Shown: positions 53,221 to 61,332 of the stretch, one piece after another
Numbering within the stretch: position 1 is the first letter of the stretch
How the letters are laid out: the number at the start of each line of letters is the position of its first letter
Source: Dyella lipolytica
GTDB taxonomy: Bacteria; Pseudomonadota; Gammaproteobacteria; Xanthomonadales; Rhodanobacteraceae
Assembly: GCF_030160075.1 (NCBI RefSeq)
Contig: NZ_BSNQ01000003.1
Span: 1,424,328-1,488,327 of the forward strand
Direction: 5' to 3'
DNA length: 64,000 nucleotides
Position numbers and translations under genes: made by a program
Notes under the pieces: generated by a model
Database searches by the model: none
What the model was told of the DNA's origin: nothing
What the model saw: only the letters and a program-made list of their open reading frames with translations

Positions 53221-54759
53221 ATGGATGAGCGCAAGTCGGGTTCCAGCCGGGCAGCCACCGTCTTCATCGCTTTGATCACCCTGCTCACGCTGGCTGCCCT
53301 TTATGCACTGCGTTTCGAGCATCCCACGGTAGGGCCCAAAGTTAACCCTTCGGCGCGGCCGATCGTGCCTATCGTCGAGCTGTGGCTGAGCACGGCGGAT
53401 CGCCGGCTGAAGCTGATAAGGCAGCCCGACATTGAGATGAGCGCGCGCGGCTCGTTGCCCACCGATGTGGTCATCGATGTTCGCAAGAAATACCAAACCA
53501 TGGTCGGTTTCGGGGCGGCGATGACGGACTCGTCCGCGTGGCTGCTCCAGAACAAACTAAATGCGCTGCAGCGCGGTGCCTTGTTGCACGAACTGTATGG
53601 CCCATCGCCCAACCTCAACTTGAACATGATGCGCCTGACCATCGGCGCCTCGGATTTCTCGTTGAAGCCGTATACCCTGGATGACATTCCCTTCGGCCAG
53701 GTCGACCCGCAACTGCTGCATTTCAACGTCACGTCCAATTTGCAGGACGTGATACCGACAGTGCGCGAGGTTCTTTCCATCGATCCGGGGCTGCGCATCA
53801 TCGCGTCGCCATGGAGCGCGCCGGCGTGGATGAAGACCAGCACAAACCTAATTGGCGGAGAGTTGCTGGCGCAGTACGAAACTACGTACGCGGACTATCT
53901 CGTCAAGTATCTCGACATTTATCGCGGCTATGGCATTCCCATCTTCGCGTTGACCTTGCAAAACGAGCCCGGCTTCATACCGATCACCTACCCGGGCATG
54001 GAAATGCCTGCGGCCACGCGGGCGCGCATCATCGCGCAATATCTCGGCCCGAAGCTGGCAAGCCGCAAACCAAAAACAGGCATCCTGGAATGGGACCACA
54101 ACTGGAGCCAGCCCGAGCAGCCATTGAGTGTGCTGGCCGGCCCCGATGTTGCGCGCTATGTCGATGGCGTTGCCTGGCATTGCTACGAAGGCAGCCCTTA
54201 TGCGCAGGGCCGTGTACATCGTGCGTATCCCCAAAAGGATGCCTACATCACCGAGTGTTCCGGGGGCGATTGGGCGTCGAGCGTAAACGGCGAGCTGCTC
54301 TGGTTTTCACGCGACCTGCTGATCGCCGGAATCAGGCAGTGGGCTCGCGGCGTCGTGTACTGGAACCTGGTGCTCGATGAGAAACACGGTCCGCATTTCG
54401 GCGGGTGCGACGCTTGCAAGGGTGTGATCACGATCGACTCGCACACGGGAGCAGTGACTCGCAATGACGAATACTACGCACTAGCGCACTTCAGTAGATT
54501 CGTCTTGCCCGGCGACGTCCGGGTGGAATCCACCGCTACCGACAAAGGCATCGACAATGTGGCATTCCAGAGTGCTTCCGACGGATCGATCGTTCTAGTG
54601 ATGGTGAACAGCAATGCGGATGCGCGCCGCGTCTCGGTGGCGGAAGGCCAGACCCGTTTCGAATACACGATGCCGCCGCAAAGCGTGGCAACCTTCGTAT
54701 GGAACCCGGGCCAAGCAGGCGCATGGGTGCGACGCGTTCTCTCATGGTTGAGACGATGA
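53221..54759 (+). CDS. GH30 glycoside hydrolase (glucosylceramidase-like)
   Basis: A 512-residue member of glycoside hydrolase family 30. A hydrophobic N-terminal segment (ATVFIALITLLTLAALYALRF, about 12-34) is a signal anchor or uncleaved signal. The TIM barrel has MVGFGAAMTDSSAWLL, LRIIASPWSAPAWMK, the acid/base Glu in LQNEPGF (E249) and the nucleophile Glu in ITECSGG (E345). The C-terminal beta-sandwich (about 440-500, VMVNSNADARRVSV and TMPPQSVATFVW) is that of the family. It likely cleaves beta-glucosides or beta-1,6-glucans; the exact substrate is open. Start at MDERKSG; the upstream methionine at 53203 is possible. Confidence 0.9.
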   Translation: MDERKSGSSRAATVFIALITLLTLAALYALRFEHPTVGPKVNPSARPIVPIVELWLSTADRRLKLIRQPDIEMSARGSLPTDVVIDVRKKYQTMVGFGAAMTDSSAWLLQNKLNALQRGALLHELYGPSPNLNLNMMRLTIGASDFSLKPYTLDDIPFGQVDPQLLHFNVTSNLQDVIPTVREVLSIDPGLRIIASPWSAPAWMKTSTNLIGGELLAQYETTYADYLVKYLDIYRGYGIPIFALTLQNEPGFIPITYPGMEMPAATRARIIAQYLGPKLASRKPKTGILEWDHNWSQPEQPLSVLAGPDVARYVDGVAWHCYEGSPYAQGRVHRAYPQKDAYITECSGGDWASSVNGELLWFSRDLLIAGIRQWARGVVYWNLVLDEKHGPHFGGCDACKGVITIDSHTGAVTRNDEYYALAHFSRFVLPGDVRVESTATDKGIDNVAFQSASDGSIVLVMVNSNADARRVSVAEGQTRFEYTMPPQSVATFVWNPGQAGAWVRRVLSWLRR

Positions 54760-54873
54760 GGTGCAGGCTCCTGCGCAGTTAGCTCAGCGACGGCGACGCC
54801 TCGGATGGAAACCTGAGCCGCAGGCGCCTAAACTCCGGTCGAGTCGAACCTTGAGCGAAGAGGCGTGAGCGCC

Positions 54874-55719
54874 ATGCTGAGCTGGCAAGTAGGCCGGGTG
54901 AAGATCACCCGCATCGTTGAGATGGACTTGCCGGTGCCGGCCAAGTGCGTACCGCAGGCCACATCCGCAGAGCTGCGCAAGTCGCCGTGGCTCTATCCGC
55001 ACTTCGTCAGCGAGGACGACAGCATCCTGAAGCTCAGCATCCACGCGCTGCTGGTCGAGGCGCCGGGGCTGAAGCTGGTCGTCGACACCTGTATCGGGAA
55101 CGACCGGCCGCGCGAGATCACCGGCGGCCAGCCGTTGGCGACGCCGTTCCTGCAGCATCTTGGCGAGGCGGGCTGGTCGCGCGACGGAGTCGACACCGTG
55201 GTATGCACGCACCTGCACGTCGACCACGTCGGCTGGAACACGATGCTCGAGAACGGCAAGTGGGTGCCGACCTTCCCGAAGGCGCGCTACCTCCTTGGTC
55301 GGCACGAGTACGACTTCTGGTGCACCTATGATGACGAAGAGCAGCAGACGATGCTCGGCGATAGCGTCAAGCCGATCTTCGACGCCGGCCTCGTCCAGCT
55401 GGTGGAGCTGGACCATCTGATCTCGCCGGAGATCCGGCTTACACCTTCCATCGGCCACACGCCGGGCCACGTCAGCGTGATGATCGAATCCGACGGTGAG
55501 CGCGCAGTAATCACCGGCGACATGACCCACCATCCCTGCCAGATGGCGCACCCCGACTGGATGTTCGGCGACAACGACCCGAAGGCCGCTGAGCTCACCC
55601 GCTCTCGCCTCTTCGCCGAATGGGCCGACCAAACCATCCTCGTCATCGGCACCCACTACCCTGCCCCCACCGCCGGCCACGTCGTTCGCGACGGCGCGGC
55701 GTTTAGATTTGCGGTGTAA
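54874..55719 (+). CDS. MBL-fold metallo-hydrolase
   Basis: A protein of about 281 residues with the metallo-beta-lactamase fold. The metal motif is THLHVDHVGW (HxHxDH at about 113-118), with TPGHVSVMIESDGERAVITGDMTHHP and VIGTHYPAPTAGHV providing the later ligands. The N-terminus (LSWQVGRVKITRIVEMDLPV) matches a group of quorum-quenching-lactonase-like or arylsulfatase-like hydrolases, but the substrate cannot be assigned. ATG 54874 is chosen by similarity; a GTG at 54865 is in frame. GC content is high, unlike many neighbours here. It follows the GH30 gene by 114 bp. Confidence 0.85.
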   Translation: MLSWQVGRVKITRIVEMDLPVPAKCVPQATSAELRKSPWLYPHFVSEDDSILKLSIHALLVEAPGLKLVVDTCIGNDRPREITGGQPLATPFLQHLGEAGWSRDGVDTVVCTHLHVDHVGWNTMLENGKWVPTFPKARYLLGRHEYDFWCTYDDEEQQTMLGDSVKPIFDAGLVQLVELDHLISPEIRLTPSIGHTPGHVSVMIESDGERAVITGDMTHHPCQMAHPDWMFGDNDPKAAELTRSRLFAEWADQTILVIGTHYPAPTAGHVVRDGAAFRFAV

Positions 55720-55877
55720 GGACGGCGAACTCAGAGACGTGCCTGCTTCAGACGGCTTTGGATGCACACCCGATCCAATCGAGGCCGTGTTAGGGGCTGC
55801 TTAGGCACAGCCTTATAGCTCGCTGCTCACCTTTGGCCGCACCTGTGCCCGACAACTATGATTATTTCTTACGACGC

Positions 55878-56258
55878 CTACGATGGAATGAGAATGGTTG
55901 CTGTGTTCTTGGAACCGGGAAATCTCTTCACTAGGTAGTTTGCGAGAAAGGCCTTCAATTCCGATTCCTTTCCCCAGCCTGGCGGCGCACGTACATCCAC
56001 TCTGATAGCCATGTGATCCGGCGGGCCAAAAAAACTGTGAAAAGCGAGCGGCACGAAGTAGAACCCGACCTTGTCTTTGAGCATTCCAGGAACGGACTTG
56101 TCGGCTTCCCGAGCAAGCTGGGGAAGATCAATTGAGAGTAGGAGTGATTTCACTTGTGCAGCGCTATATTGGCTAGGTAGCTCCACAACCGTTGACGAAT
56201 CTGCCCAGGCGGGGCAACTGGCCAAGAGGAGTAATAGCGTAATGATGAGATTCTTCAT
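55878..56258 (-). CDS. Small secreted protein, 126 aa
   Basis: Signal peptide MKNLIITLLLLLASCPAWAD, then a mature part of about 106 residues with no recognised motif (VELPSQYSAAQVKSLLLSIDLPQLARE; FYFVPLAFHSFFGPPDHMAIRVDVRAPPGW). It is probably periplasmic. The ATG has a weak AGGCG site. Transcribed on the minus strand as the first of several small exported proteins in this part of the window; role unknown. Confidence 0.6.
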   Translation of the reverse strand: MKNLIITLLLLLASCPAWADSSTVVELPSQYSAAQVKSLLLSIDLPQLAREADKSVPGMLKDKVGFYFVPLAFHSFFGPPDHMAIRVDVRAPPGWGKESELKAFLANYLVKRFPGSKNTATILIPS

Positions 56259-56429
56259 TTGGATCGCCTAACTACCTAATAGACGGACGTGGACGTCCCG
56301 TTGTACATCTGCGCGCAGTTGCTGAACGCGGTCCCCTAAACCACTGAACTCTTGAAACTTTACCCGGCCTATTTATTTGCGGCTAACAATCCGGCGCGAA
56401 GGCAGCCATCGATTGATGCTGCCTGAGGC

Positions 56430-56449
56430 CTGCTTCGGGTCGGAAGCAG
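56430..56449 (+). repeat. TGTCCGCTT-type hairpin repeat, diverged copy 5
   Basis: Arms CTGCTTC/GAAGCAG around GGGTCG: compensatory changes keep the pairing although the sequence has drifted. It lies between two minus-strand genes, just past the 3' end of the lipoprotein gene at 56484-57065. Confidence 0.65.
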
Positions 56450-56483
56450 ACATTCACCACCGATGGAATAAACGAACGTCTTT

Positions 56484-57065
56484 TTATTGGTTGCGATAGA
56501 GCCTGAAATCCGGAGGTGTAGTCAGACTCACAACCACTGGATAGCTGCCCCACAATTGAGGGTAGGCCGCCGCAATCTTCGGCAAAAAGACCCGGCGATA
56601 GTCGTAAATACGGAAATTAACGTTATACCTTGGCTTTCCCACCTGAGAGACCGGTCCAGGCTGGTAGCTAGGATCCATCGCCATTACCACGGTTATATCG
56701 CCCACATAATTGATTTTCCCCGCGACGATATCGAAATGCATGGGCCCGCCCCCCAATGGATCGTTATAGGACCCTATGTGAAAGTCCTTCCACCGGTATG
56801 TACCTGCAGGAAGCGGGACTACGAGAAAAGTCTCAGCCGTATGCAATTCAATGGGAGTGCCTGCGTCGGAACCGTCATTGAGGCTGGCCACTGAAATGGT
56901 CGTCTTGAGATGCCCGCTTTGTGCAAGGTACGGAATCGCCAAGCGAGCAACCATGACGCCCTGCCCGGGCGCTAATAAGGCTGTGTCTTTCATCTGCGGA
57001 TCACTTGCGCAGCCCGCCAGCGCGGCAACAAACAGCAAGACCAGCAGTACCCTTTGAACAGTCAT
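56484..57065 (-). CDS. Hypothetical lipoprotein, 193 aa
   Basis: A lipoprotein signal (VLLVLLFVAALAGC, lipid cysteine at 19) leads a beta-rich domain (LVVPLPAGTYRWKDFHIGSY; MHFDIVAGKINYVGDITVVM) that may resemble carbohydrate- or cell-wall-binding modules; I do not recognise the family. GGGGGAAAG precedes the ATG. Upstream of it lies a cluster of three hairpins. Role unknown. Confidence 0.65.
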   Translation of the reverse strand: MTVQRVLLVLLFVAALAGCASDPQMKDTALLAPGQGVMVARLAIPYLAQSGHLKTTISVASLNDGSDAGTPIELHTAETFLVVPLPAGTYRWKDFHIGSYNDPLGGGPMHFDIVAGKINYVGDITVVMAMDPSYQPGPVSQVGKPRYNVNFRIYDYRRVFLPKIAAAYPQLWGSYPVVVSLTTPPDFRLYRNQ

Positions 57066-57130
57066 CGCTTTCCCCCTTGATTGAAACCCCTACGCTATGC
57101 CCCCGCATAGCGTTGCACTAAATACTTCTA

Positions 57131-57156
57131 TCGATCGAAGTCACTGCTTCGATCGA
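57131..57156. repeat. Hairpin before the lipoprotein gene (first of three)
   Basis: TCGATCGAAG/CTTCGATCGA, ten perfect pairs around TCACTG. Confidence 0.75.
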
Positions 57157-57159
57157 GAC

Positions 57160-57183
57160 GTCCGCTATGGATCGAAAGCGGAC
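57160..57183 (+). repeat. TGTCCGCTT-type hairpin repeat, copy 6
   Basis: Arms GTCCGCT/AGCGGAC around the loop ATGGATCGAA. It is the middle of three hairpins in a row. Confidence 0.75.
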
Positions 57184-57196
57184 ACTGCCGTTACCA

Positions 57197-57232
57197 GTCG
57201 TCGTCGCAGGCGAGTAGCACTGCGACGACGAC
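57197..57232. repeat. Hairpin (third of three), 13-bp stem
   Basis: GTCGTCGTCGCAG/CTGCGACGACGAC, thirteen perfect pairs around GCGAGTAGCA. It is 35 bp downstream of the end of the neighbouring gene on the minus strand and may terminate it, though no T-run is present. Confidence 0.75.
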
Positions 57233-57266
57233 GAGCTTGACATCAACACTTGCGACAGGCGCAAAT

Positions 57267-57656
57267 TTATTGATTCTCGGGCGCAGCACAATGGTCGTTC
57301 GGGCAAGCGAAATCGATTTTCGCGTTTTGTCCTACGAGCAGCGTAATACCCGATTGCGTTTTGACAGCCTGCCCGCCGCTTTCCAGCGTCACGGTGTAAT
57401 CACCTTGAGGTAGCGGGCCGATCTTATATTTGCCCGTTTTATTCACGGTTTGGTGCCGATGTAAACCGGTCGCACTGCTCACCGTCACGACTTCCCCGAA
57501 AGGGGCTTGCCCGAAAATGGTAGCGGTTGTCCCCTGTGCGGACACCACCGCCGGAGACACTGAACTGATGATACCCACGGCAATAACGGCAGCTGCGTTG
57601 CACAGGCAAAACGACCACCGCAGATTGCTGGTTCTGAAACGTTCGATCTTGTGCAT
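57267..57656 (-). CDS. Exported protein with carboxypeptidase-regulatory-like domain
   Basis: A protein of about 129 residues. An N-terminal signal (LCNAAAVIAVGIISSVSPAVVSAQG) precedes a small beta-sandwich: GQAPFGEVVTVSSATGLHRHQTVNKTGKYKIGPLPQGDYTVTLESGG is the pattern of CarboxypepD_reg-like domains, a module for binding carbohydrates or protein. The end CPNDHCAAPENQ holds two cysteines. The start at 57656 has AGGAG before it, ruling out the longer frame to 57710. Role unknown. Confidence 0.7.
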   Translation of the reverse strand: MHKIERFRTSNLRWSFCLCNAAAVIAVGIISSVSPAVVSAQGTTATIFGQAPFGEVVTVSSATGLHRHQTVNKTGKYKIGPLPQGDYTVTLESGGQAVKTQSGITLLVGQNAKIDFACPNDHCAAPENQ

Positions 57657-57764
57657 GGAAACTCCTGTTTCACGATTGATGAGCCAAACACCATGTGCGT
57701 CATACACCAAATGGCCCGAGACGTTCGCATTCCTTCAATACCACCGGACTTTCAAAAGCAACCA

Positions 57765-58862
57765 CTAATATCTCACCGCAGGCGTCAATGCTTCGGGCGA
57801 TAACGGATAGGGCGAGGGCCAGAACTCGACCCGTATATCCTGCCAATGCGCCTGGTCGCTTGCCGCCTGCAGCTTCGCATTCACCGCCAGCACGGCGTCT
57901 TTATCGAAAACCGCCAGTCCCGAGCTTCGCAGCATGACAGCACGTGCTACTTTGCCGTCCGTATTGACGAAGGCATGAACCAGTACGGTGGCTTGCAGGT
58001 AATATCCATCACTATTGCGCGGCCAAGGTGCCCCGCTAACTAAAGTCTTCCCTGGTACTCGAGCAATACGTATGCCTCCCGGGGGCATAGGTGGCGCAGG
58101 TTTCCAAGCCCCCATGCCTGGCTTTGTACTGATCGCGCCGCCACCGGGCGCGCGGAAATGGATATCCACGAACTCCCAATGCGTCGGCTCGCCCGCCGAA
58201 AAGCTCAGCGAGTGCAACTTGCGAAATGCAGCGATATCGAAAGCGGCAAATTCGCCTGCGCGTATCACTGCCGCTTCGAGGACCTTTCCATCCGTATCGA
58301 TCAGCACCGCACCACGCTGATCTTCCTGCGCCAGATCTCCTTGGCTATCACGTGGCCACGCAGGTGTTTCATTACCGCTCGGTAGATGGCCGTCAGTATC
58401 GGGAGCAATGACAAACACACGCACCTGCTGGGCCGCCACCTCGTCATCCGGCACACCGGGTAAAGGCTTCAATGTGCATCCAGGTGGCTTATTGCTAAAC
58501 GTTGGCTTAGCCGTACTCACTGGCTTTGGTGTCAACGAAAACTCGACGGGATAACGCACAGAGGACGAGATGGGCCATCCCTCTATCCGATTCGGCGAGT
58601 AAACGTAATGCCCGGCACGGCGGATGGCTTCCTGGTCAAGGTCAGCATTGCCGCTGCTCTGTTCGACGCAAGCGTCCGTGGCGACGCCATGGTAGTTGAG
58701 TGAAACAAGGACCGTTGTCGCTCCTTCGGCATATTTACCTTGCTCGTCCTTGGGCCATGGTTTGTCGCCCAACATCGGATTTCGTATTTGTGCAGCACAA
58801 CCAGCCAAAAGGAGCACGCCACAAAATGGCACGCCCCACGCGCGCAATGCAGAAATAAACAT
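57765..58862 (-). CDS. Lipoprotein with three TonB-C-like domains
   Basis: A 365-residue protein with a lipoprotein signal (CGVLLLAGC, lipid cysteine at 22). Three times a fold of the TonB C-terminal kind occurs: ATTVLVSLNYHGVATDACVEQSSGNADLDQEAIRRAG (about 48-85), AVLIDTDGKVLEAAVIRAGEFAAFDIAAFRKLHSLSFS (about 180-225) and ATVLVHAFVNTDGKVARAVMLRSSGLAVFDKDAVLAVNAKLQAA (about 290-335). TonB itself has one such domain at the end of a membrane-anchored spacer; here all three sit on a lipid anchor with no membrane helix, which fits a periplasmic scaffold rather than a true energy transducer. GGGGGG precedes the start. Confidence 0.7.
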   Translation of the reverse strand: MFISALRAWGVPFCGVLLLAGCAAQIRNPMLGDKPWPKDEQGKYAEGATTVLVSLNYHGVATDACVEQSSGNADLDQEAIRRAGHYVYSPNRIEGWPISSSVRYPVEFSLTPKPVSTAKPTFSNKPPGCTLKPLPGVPDDEVAAQQVRVFVIAPDTDGHLPSGNETPAWPRDSQGDLAQEDQRGAVLIDTDGKVLEAAVIRAGEFAAFDIAAFRKLHSLSFSAGEPTHWEFVDIHFRAPGGGAISTKPGMGAWKPAPPMPPGGIRIARVPGKTLVSGAPWPRNSDGYYLQATVLVHAFVNTDGKVARAVMLRSSGLAVFDKDAVLAVNAKLQAASDQAHWQDIRVEFWPSPYPLSPEALTPAVRY

Positions 58863-59034
58863 TTAAGCCCCCCGTATCGGCATATTCCTTGATACCGAAA
58901 GCAGCCCTGGCGGACTTGCCCCTTCGCAGATGATGCATTCTTCCGCATCACATCTGCAACCAGGGAGGCTGATTCCAATCCGGCACCCCTGCCCGCTGTC
59001 TCGGTAGGCTCTGTGTCGATGGCTTTCCAAATGC

Positions 59035-59105
59035 ACAAACTATGGGCACTAAAACGTATGGACTATGGAGTTCTGTCCCCGTGTGGACGGAACTCCATAG
59101 TTTGT
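59035..59105. repeat. Strong palindrome between two minus-strand genes
   Basis: ACTATGGAGTTC (59062-59073) pairs perfectly with GAACTCCATAGT (59090-59101), with a further GTCC/GGAC pair inside and CCGTGT in the loop. The half-site ACAAACTATGG (59035-59045) is also the reverse complement of CCATAGTTTGT (59095-59105), so two folds compete. It lies just past the end of the GlxA-type gene and 170 bp upstream of the TonB-C-like gene. Confidence 0.7.
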
Positions 59106-59123
59106 ACACGGATTTGCGCGCCT

Positions 59124-60089
59124 TCAGCGCAGGTCGGCACGAAGTTCCCGCACGCCACGTCCTAAACGTTGGCGCAGGAGTGTCCGCAACGTTGCTCCGT
59201 CGGCATAACCCACCTCGGCTGCGATGGCTTCGAGGTCGAGGCTGCTGCTCTGGACCAGAGATCGCGCACGTTCGACACGTAGGTCCTGAAAATAATCAAG
59301 CGGCGATTTGCCTAGTACGGCTTGGCAGCGGCGCTGCAATGTACGTGCACTTGTCGTCATAGCATTGGCGGCTTCCTGCAACGAAAACCCTTGCTTGAGA
59401 TGCTTCCGCGCCCATCGTTCGAAACGCAGAATGAGAGGATCTGCCTGCGCCAGATGATTCGGGATGATGTAAGGCGCTTGCGAGGAGCGAATGTCGGCCA
59501 GCAAGTAGCGCGAAACCATGGTTGCAAGCTCAGGACTGGCCTTACGTATCAACCAGAGCGCGAGATCGAGATGCCCCATCGCTGCACCTGCCGTAACCAT
59601 CCTGCCTGACGGCACGAGCATGCGGGACTCGTCGAGCGAAACATTCGGGTAGCGTTGTCGAAATAGAGGAGCGAGCCACCACGTTGTCGTTGCTTCCTGT
59701 TGATCGAGAAGTCCAGTTTCCGCCAGAAGAAACGACCCGATGCACGAAGCGGCGATGTGAGCACCTTCGGCATGCCATGAAATCAGTTGGGCTTTGGCCT
59801 GGATCACGTCTCGTCGCGCAAGCGCGGGCACCAATCGTTCCGGCGTACTTGTATTGAGCGCTGGAACGATGACCCAGTCCGGCTTTAAATCCGGTGTTAT
59901 GGCGCGGACAGGTATGGGCAGTCCATGGCCGGACCGAACACTTTTACGCACACCTACGATGGACACCTCGAAAGGAGCTGCGCCACCTGTTTGCCGAGCC
60001 GCAAAATTGTTGGCGATCCCGAAGGCGTCTAAGGTGACCGTAAGGCCCGTATCGAACAGGCCATCCAGGGCGAGTATAGAAATGCGCAT
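59124..60089 (-). CDS. GlxA-type transcription regulator (DJ-1/PfpI + AraC)
   Basis: A 321-residue relative of the regulator near 25 kb, with a DJ-1/PfpI-like domain (about 1-185; the conserved cysteine lies in AASCIGSFLLAETGLLD near 115) and an AraC helix-turn-helix pair at the end (SLQEAANAMTTSARTLQRRCQAVLGKSPLDYFQDLRVERARSL). Divergent from the small protein gene at 60200, with 110 bp between, which makes that gene the likely target. The effector is unknown. Confidence 0.9.
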   Translation of the reverse strand: MRISILALDGLFDTGLTVTLDAFGIANNFAARQTGGAAPFEVSIVGVRKSVRSGHGLPIPVRAITPDLKPDWVIVPALNTSTPERLVPALARRDVIQAKAQLISWHAEGAHIAASCIGSFLLAETGLLDQQEATTTWWLAPLFRQRYPNVSLDESRMLVPSGRMVTAGAAMGHLDLALWLIRKASPELATMVSRYLLADIRSSQAPYIIPNHLAQADPLILRFERWARKHLKQGFSLQEAANAMTTSARTLQRRCQAVLGKSPLDYFQDLRVERARSLVQSSSLDLEAIAAEVGYADGATLRTLLRQRLGRGVRELRADLR

Positions 60090-60199
60090 GTCGCAAATGA
60101 CCCTAAAGTTGTCATTTACGACGATACCGCTTTACCGGCCCAGCGACTAGATTGCACCTCGTTGCACATTGCAATGCACATCAAACGAGGAAACTATCA

Positions 60200-60490
60200 A
60201 TGAAAATCATGGCCATCGCTTCCGTGACATCCCCCCTCACGCCTGAACAACGCAAGCAGTACCTGCCGAGCGAAGTTCCCGCCACGCTCAAACATTATCT
60301 CGAGGGCCACATCGAGCAGTTCTGGTTCCGTGAGAACGCCGGACCTATCTTTCTCATGAATGCCGAGTCAGTCGAACAAGCCAAGGCAACGTTGGCGACG
60401 CTGCCGCTGGTGGCCGCCAACTTGATGACTTACGAGCTGCTGCCAGTCAGCCCCCTCATCCCGCTGGGCCTGCTGATCCAGGGTAAGTAA
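60200..60490 (+). CDS. YCII/muconolactone-isomerase-like small protein
   Basis: A 96-residue protein with MKIMAIASVTSPLTPEQRKQYLPSEVPATLKHYLEGHIEQFWFRENAGPIFLMNAESVEQAKATLATLPLV, the beta-alpha-beta pattern of ferredoxin-like dimeric folds such as YCII and muconolactone isomerase. The catalytic residues of either cannot be confirmed. GAGGAA lies before ATG 60200. Divergent from the GlxA-type regulator and probably controlled by it. Confidence 0.6.
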   Translation: MKIMAIASVTSPLTPEQRKQYLPSEVPATLKHYLEGHIEQFWFRENAGPIFLMNAESVEQAKATLATLPLVAANLMTYELLPVSPLIPLGLLIQGK

Positions 60491-60625
60491 GCGCAGTAGA
60501 AGCGCCGTCAATGAATGCCTGTCTTCATTGGCGGCGTCATGAGCGCTGTCGTCCACCACAGCGACGAGCACGTTCGTCAACTCGAAGCCCTATTAAAGCT
60601 CTCGGCGCGATTCGTGCAGTCTGAA

Positions 60626-61180
60626 TCAGGATTGATAACGATCACTGTGGATGAGGCCGTACAGAACGGTATCCGCGACCTCTCCGCCAATCATCCATCG
60701 CTCGCGCAAATACCCTTCGCGCTTGAACCCCAGGCGCTCGATCAGCTGGATCGACGGCAGGTTGCGCGGATCGATGTCTGCCTCGATTCGACGCAATCCT
60801 GCTCGCTTGAATCCATGCTCGATGAGAGCGTCAGCCGCCTCAGCCATGTAACCCTTTCCCCAGTGTTTGCGCCCCAGGCAGTACCCGATGTCGGCACGCT
60901 TGGAATGCGGAACTCCATTGAACAGGGCGCAATCGCCAAGTACCTCGCCTGTATCTCTCGATTCAACGACGCAAATAACGCTATTGCCGTCGCTCGAAGA
61001 CTGCAGCTTCTCGGCAATGCGAGCATGAGCTTGCTCGATATCCTGCATGGGCGGAAACGAAAAGTAGCGCACCGCCTCAGGATCGGACCACATGTCAAAA
61101 AAAATAGACACATCCTCCGTTCGAAGAGGGCGCAAGCGTAGGCGCTTGGTGTCGACAATGACGGGTTCAAACATGTTCAT
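60626..61180 (-). CDS. GNAT acetyltransferase (RimJ/RimL type)
   Basis: A 184-residue acetyltransferase. The substrate side shows TKRLRLRPLRTEDVSIFFDMWSDPEAVRYFSFPPM, and the acetyl-CoA motif A is IGYCLGRKHWGKGYMAEAADALIEHGFKRAGLRRIEADIDPRNLPSIQLIERLGFKREG. This layout matches RimJ/RimL-like enzymes, which acetylate ribosomal proteins, and also many relatives with small-molecule substrates. The start is at 61180; a second methionine two codons later is possible. The gene is 135 bp from the convergent small protein gene. Confidence 0.88.
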   Translation of the reverse strand: MNMFEPVIVDTKRLRLRPLRTEDVSIFFDMWSDPEAVRYFSFPPMQDIEQAHARIAEKLQSSSDGNSVICVVESRDTGEVLGDCALFNGVPHSKRADIGYCLGRKHWGKGYMAEAADALIEHGFKRAGLRRIEADIDPRNLPSIQLIERLGFKREGYLRERWMIGGEVADTVLYGLIHSDRYQS

Positions 61181-61244
61181 ACCTAACTTCGGAACGTTTT
61201 AAAGCACAGTGTCTGCCGGGATCTTAAGCATATCTCGACGGTTA

Positions 61245-61268
61245 GTCCGCTTTGGGTCGAAAACGGAC
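61245..61268 (+). repeat. TGTCCGCTT-type hairpin repeat, copy 7
   Basis: Arms GTCCG/CGGAC extended by TTT/AAA with one mismatch (GTCCGCTTT/AAAACGGAC), loop GGGTCG. It lies upstream of the acetyltransferase start and past the end of the next minus-strand gene. Confidence 0.75.
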
Positions 61269-61332
61269 ACTTCGAGCTTGGCCGACCCGCCGTCTACCTC
61301 TCACCTAATGCTGTAAGACGCCAAGACACCTT

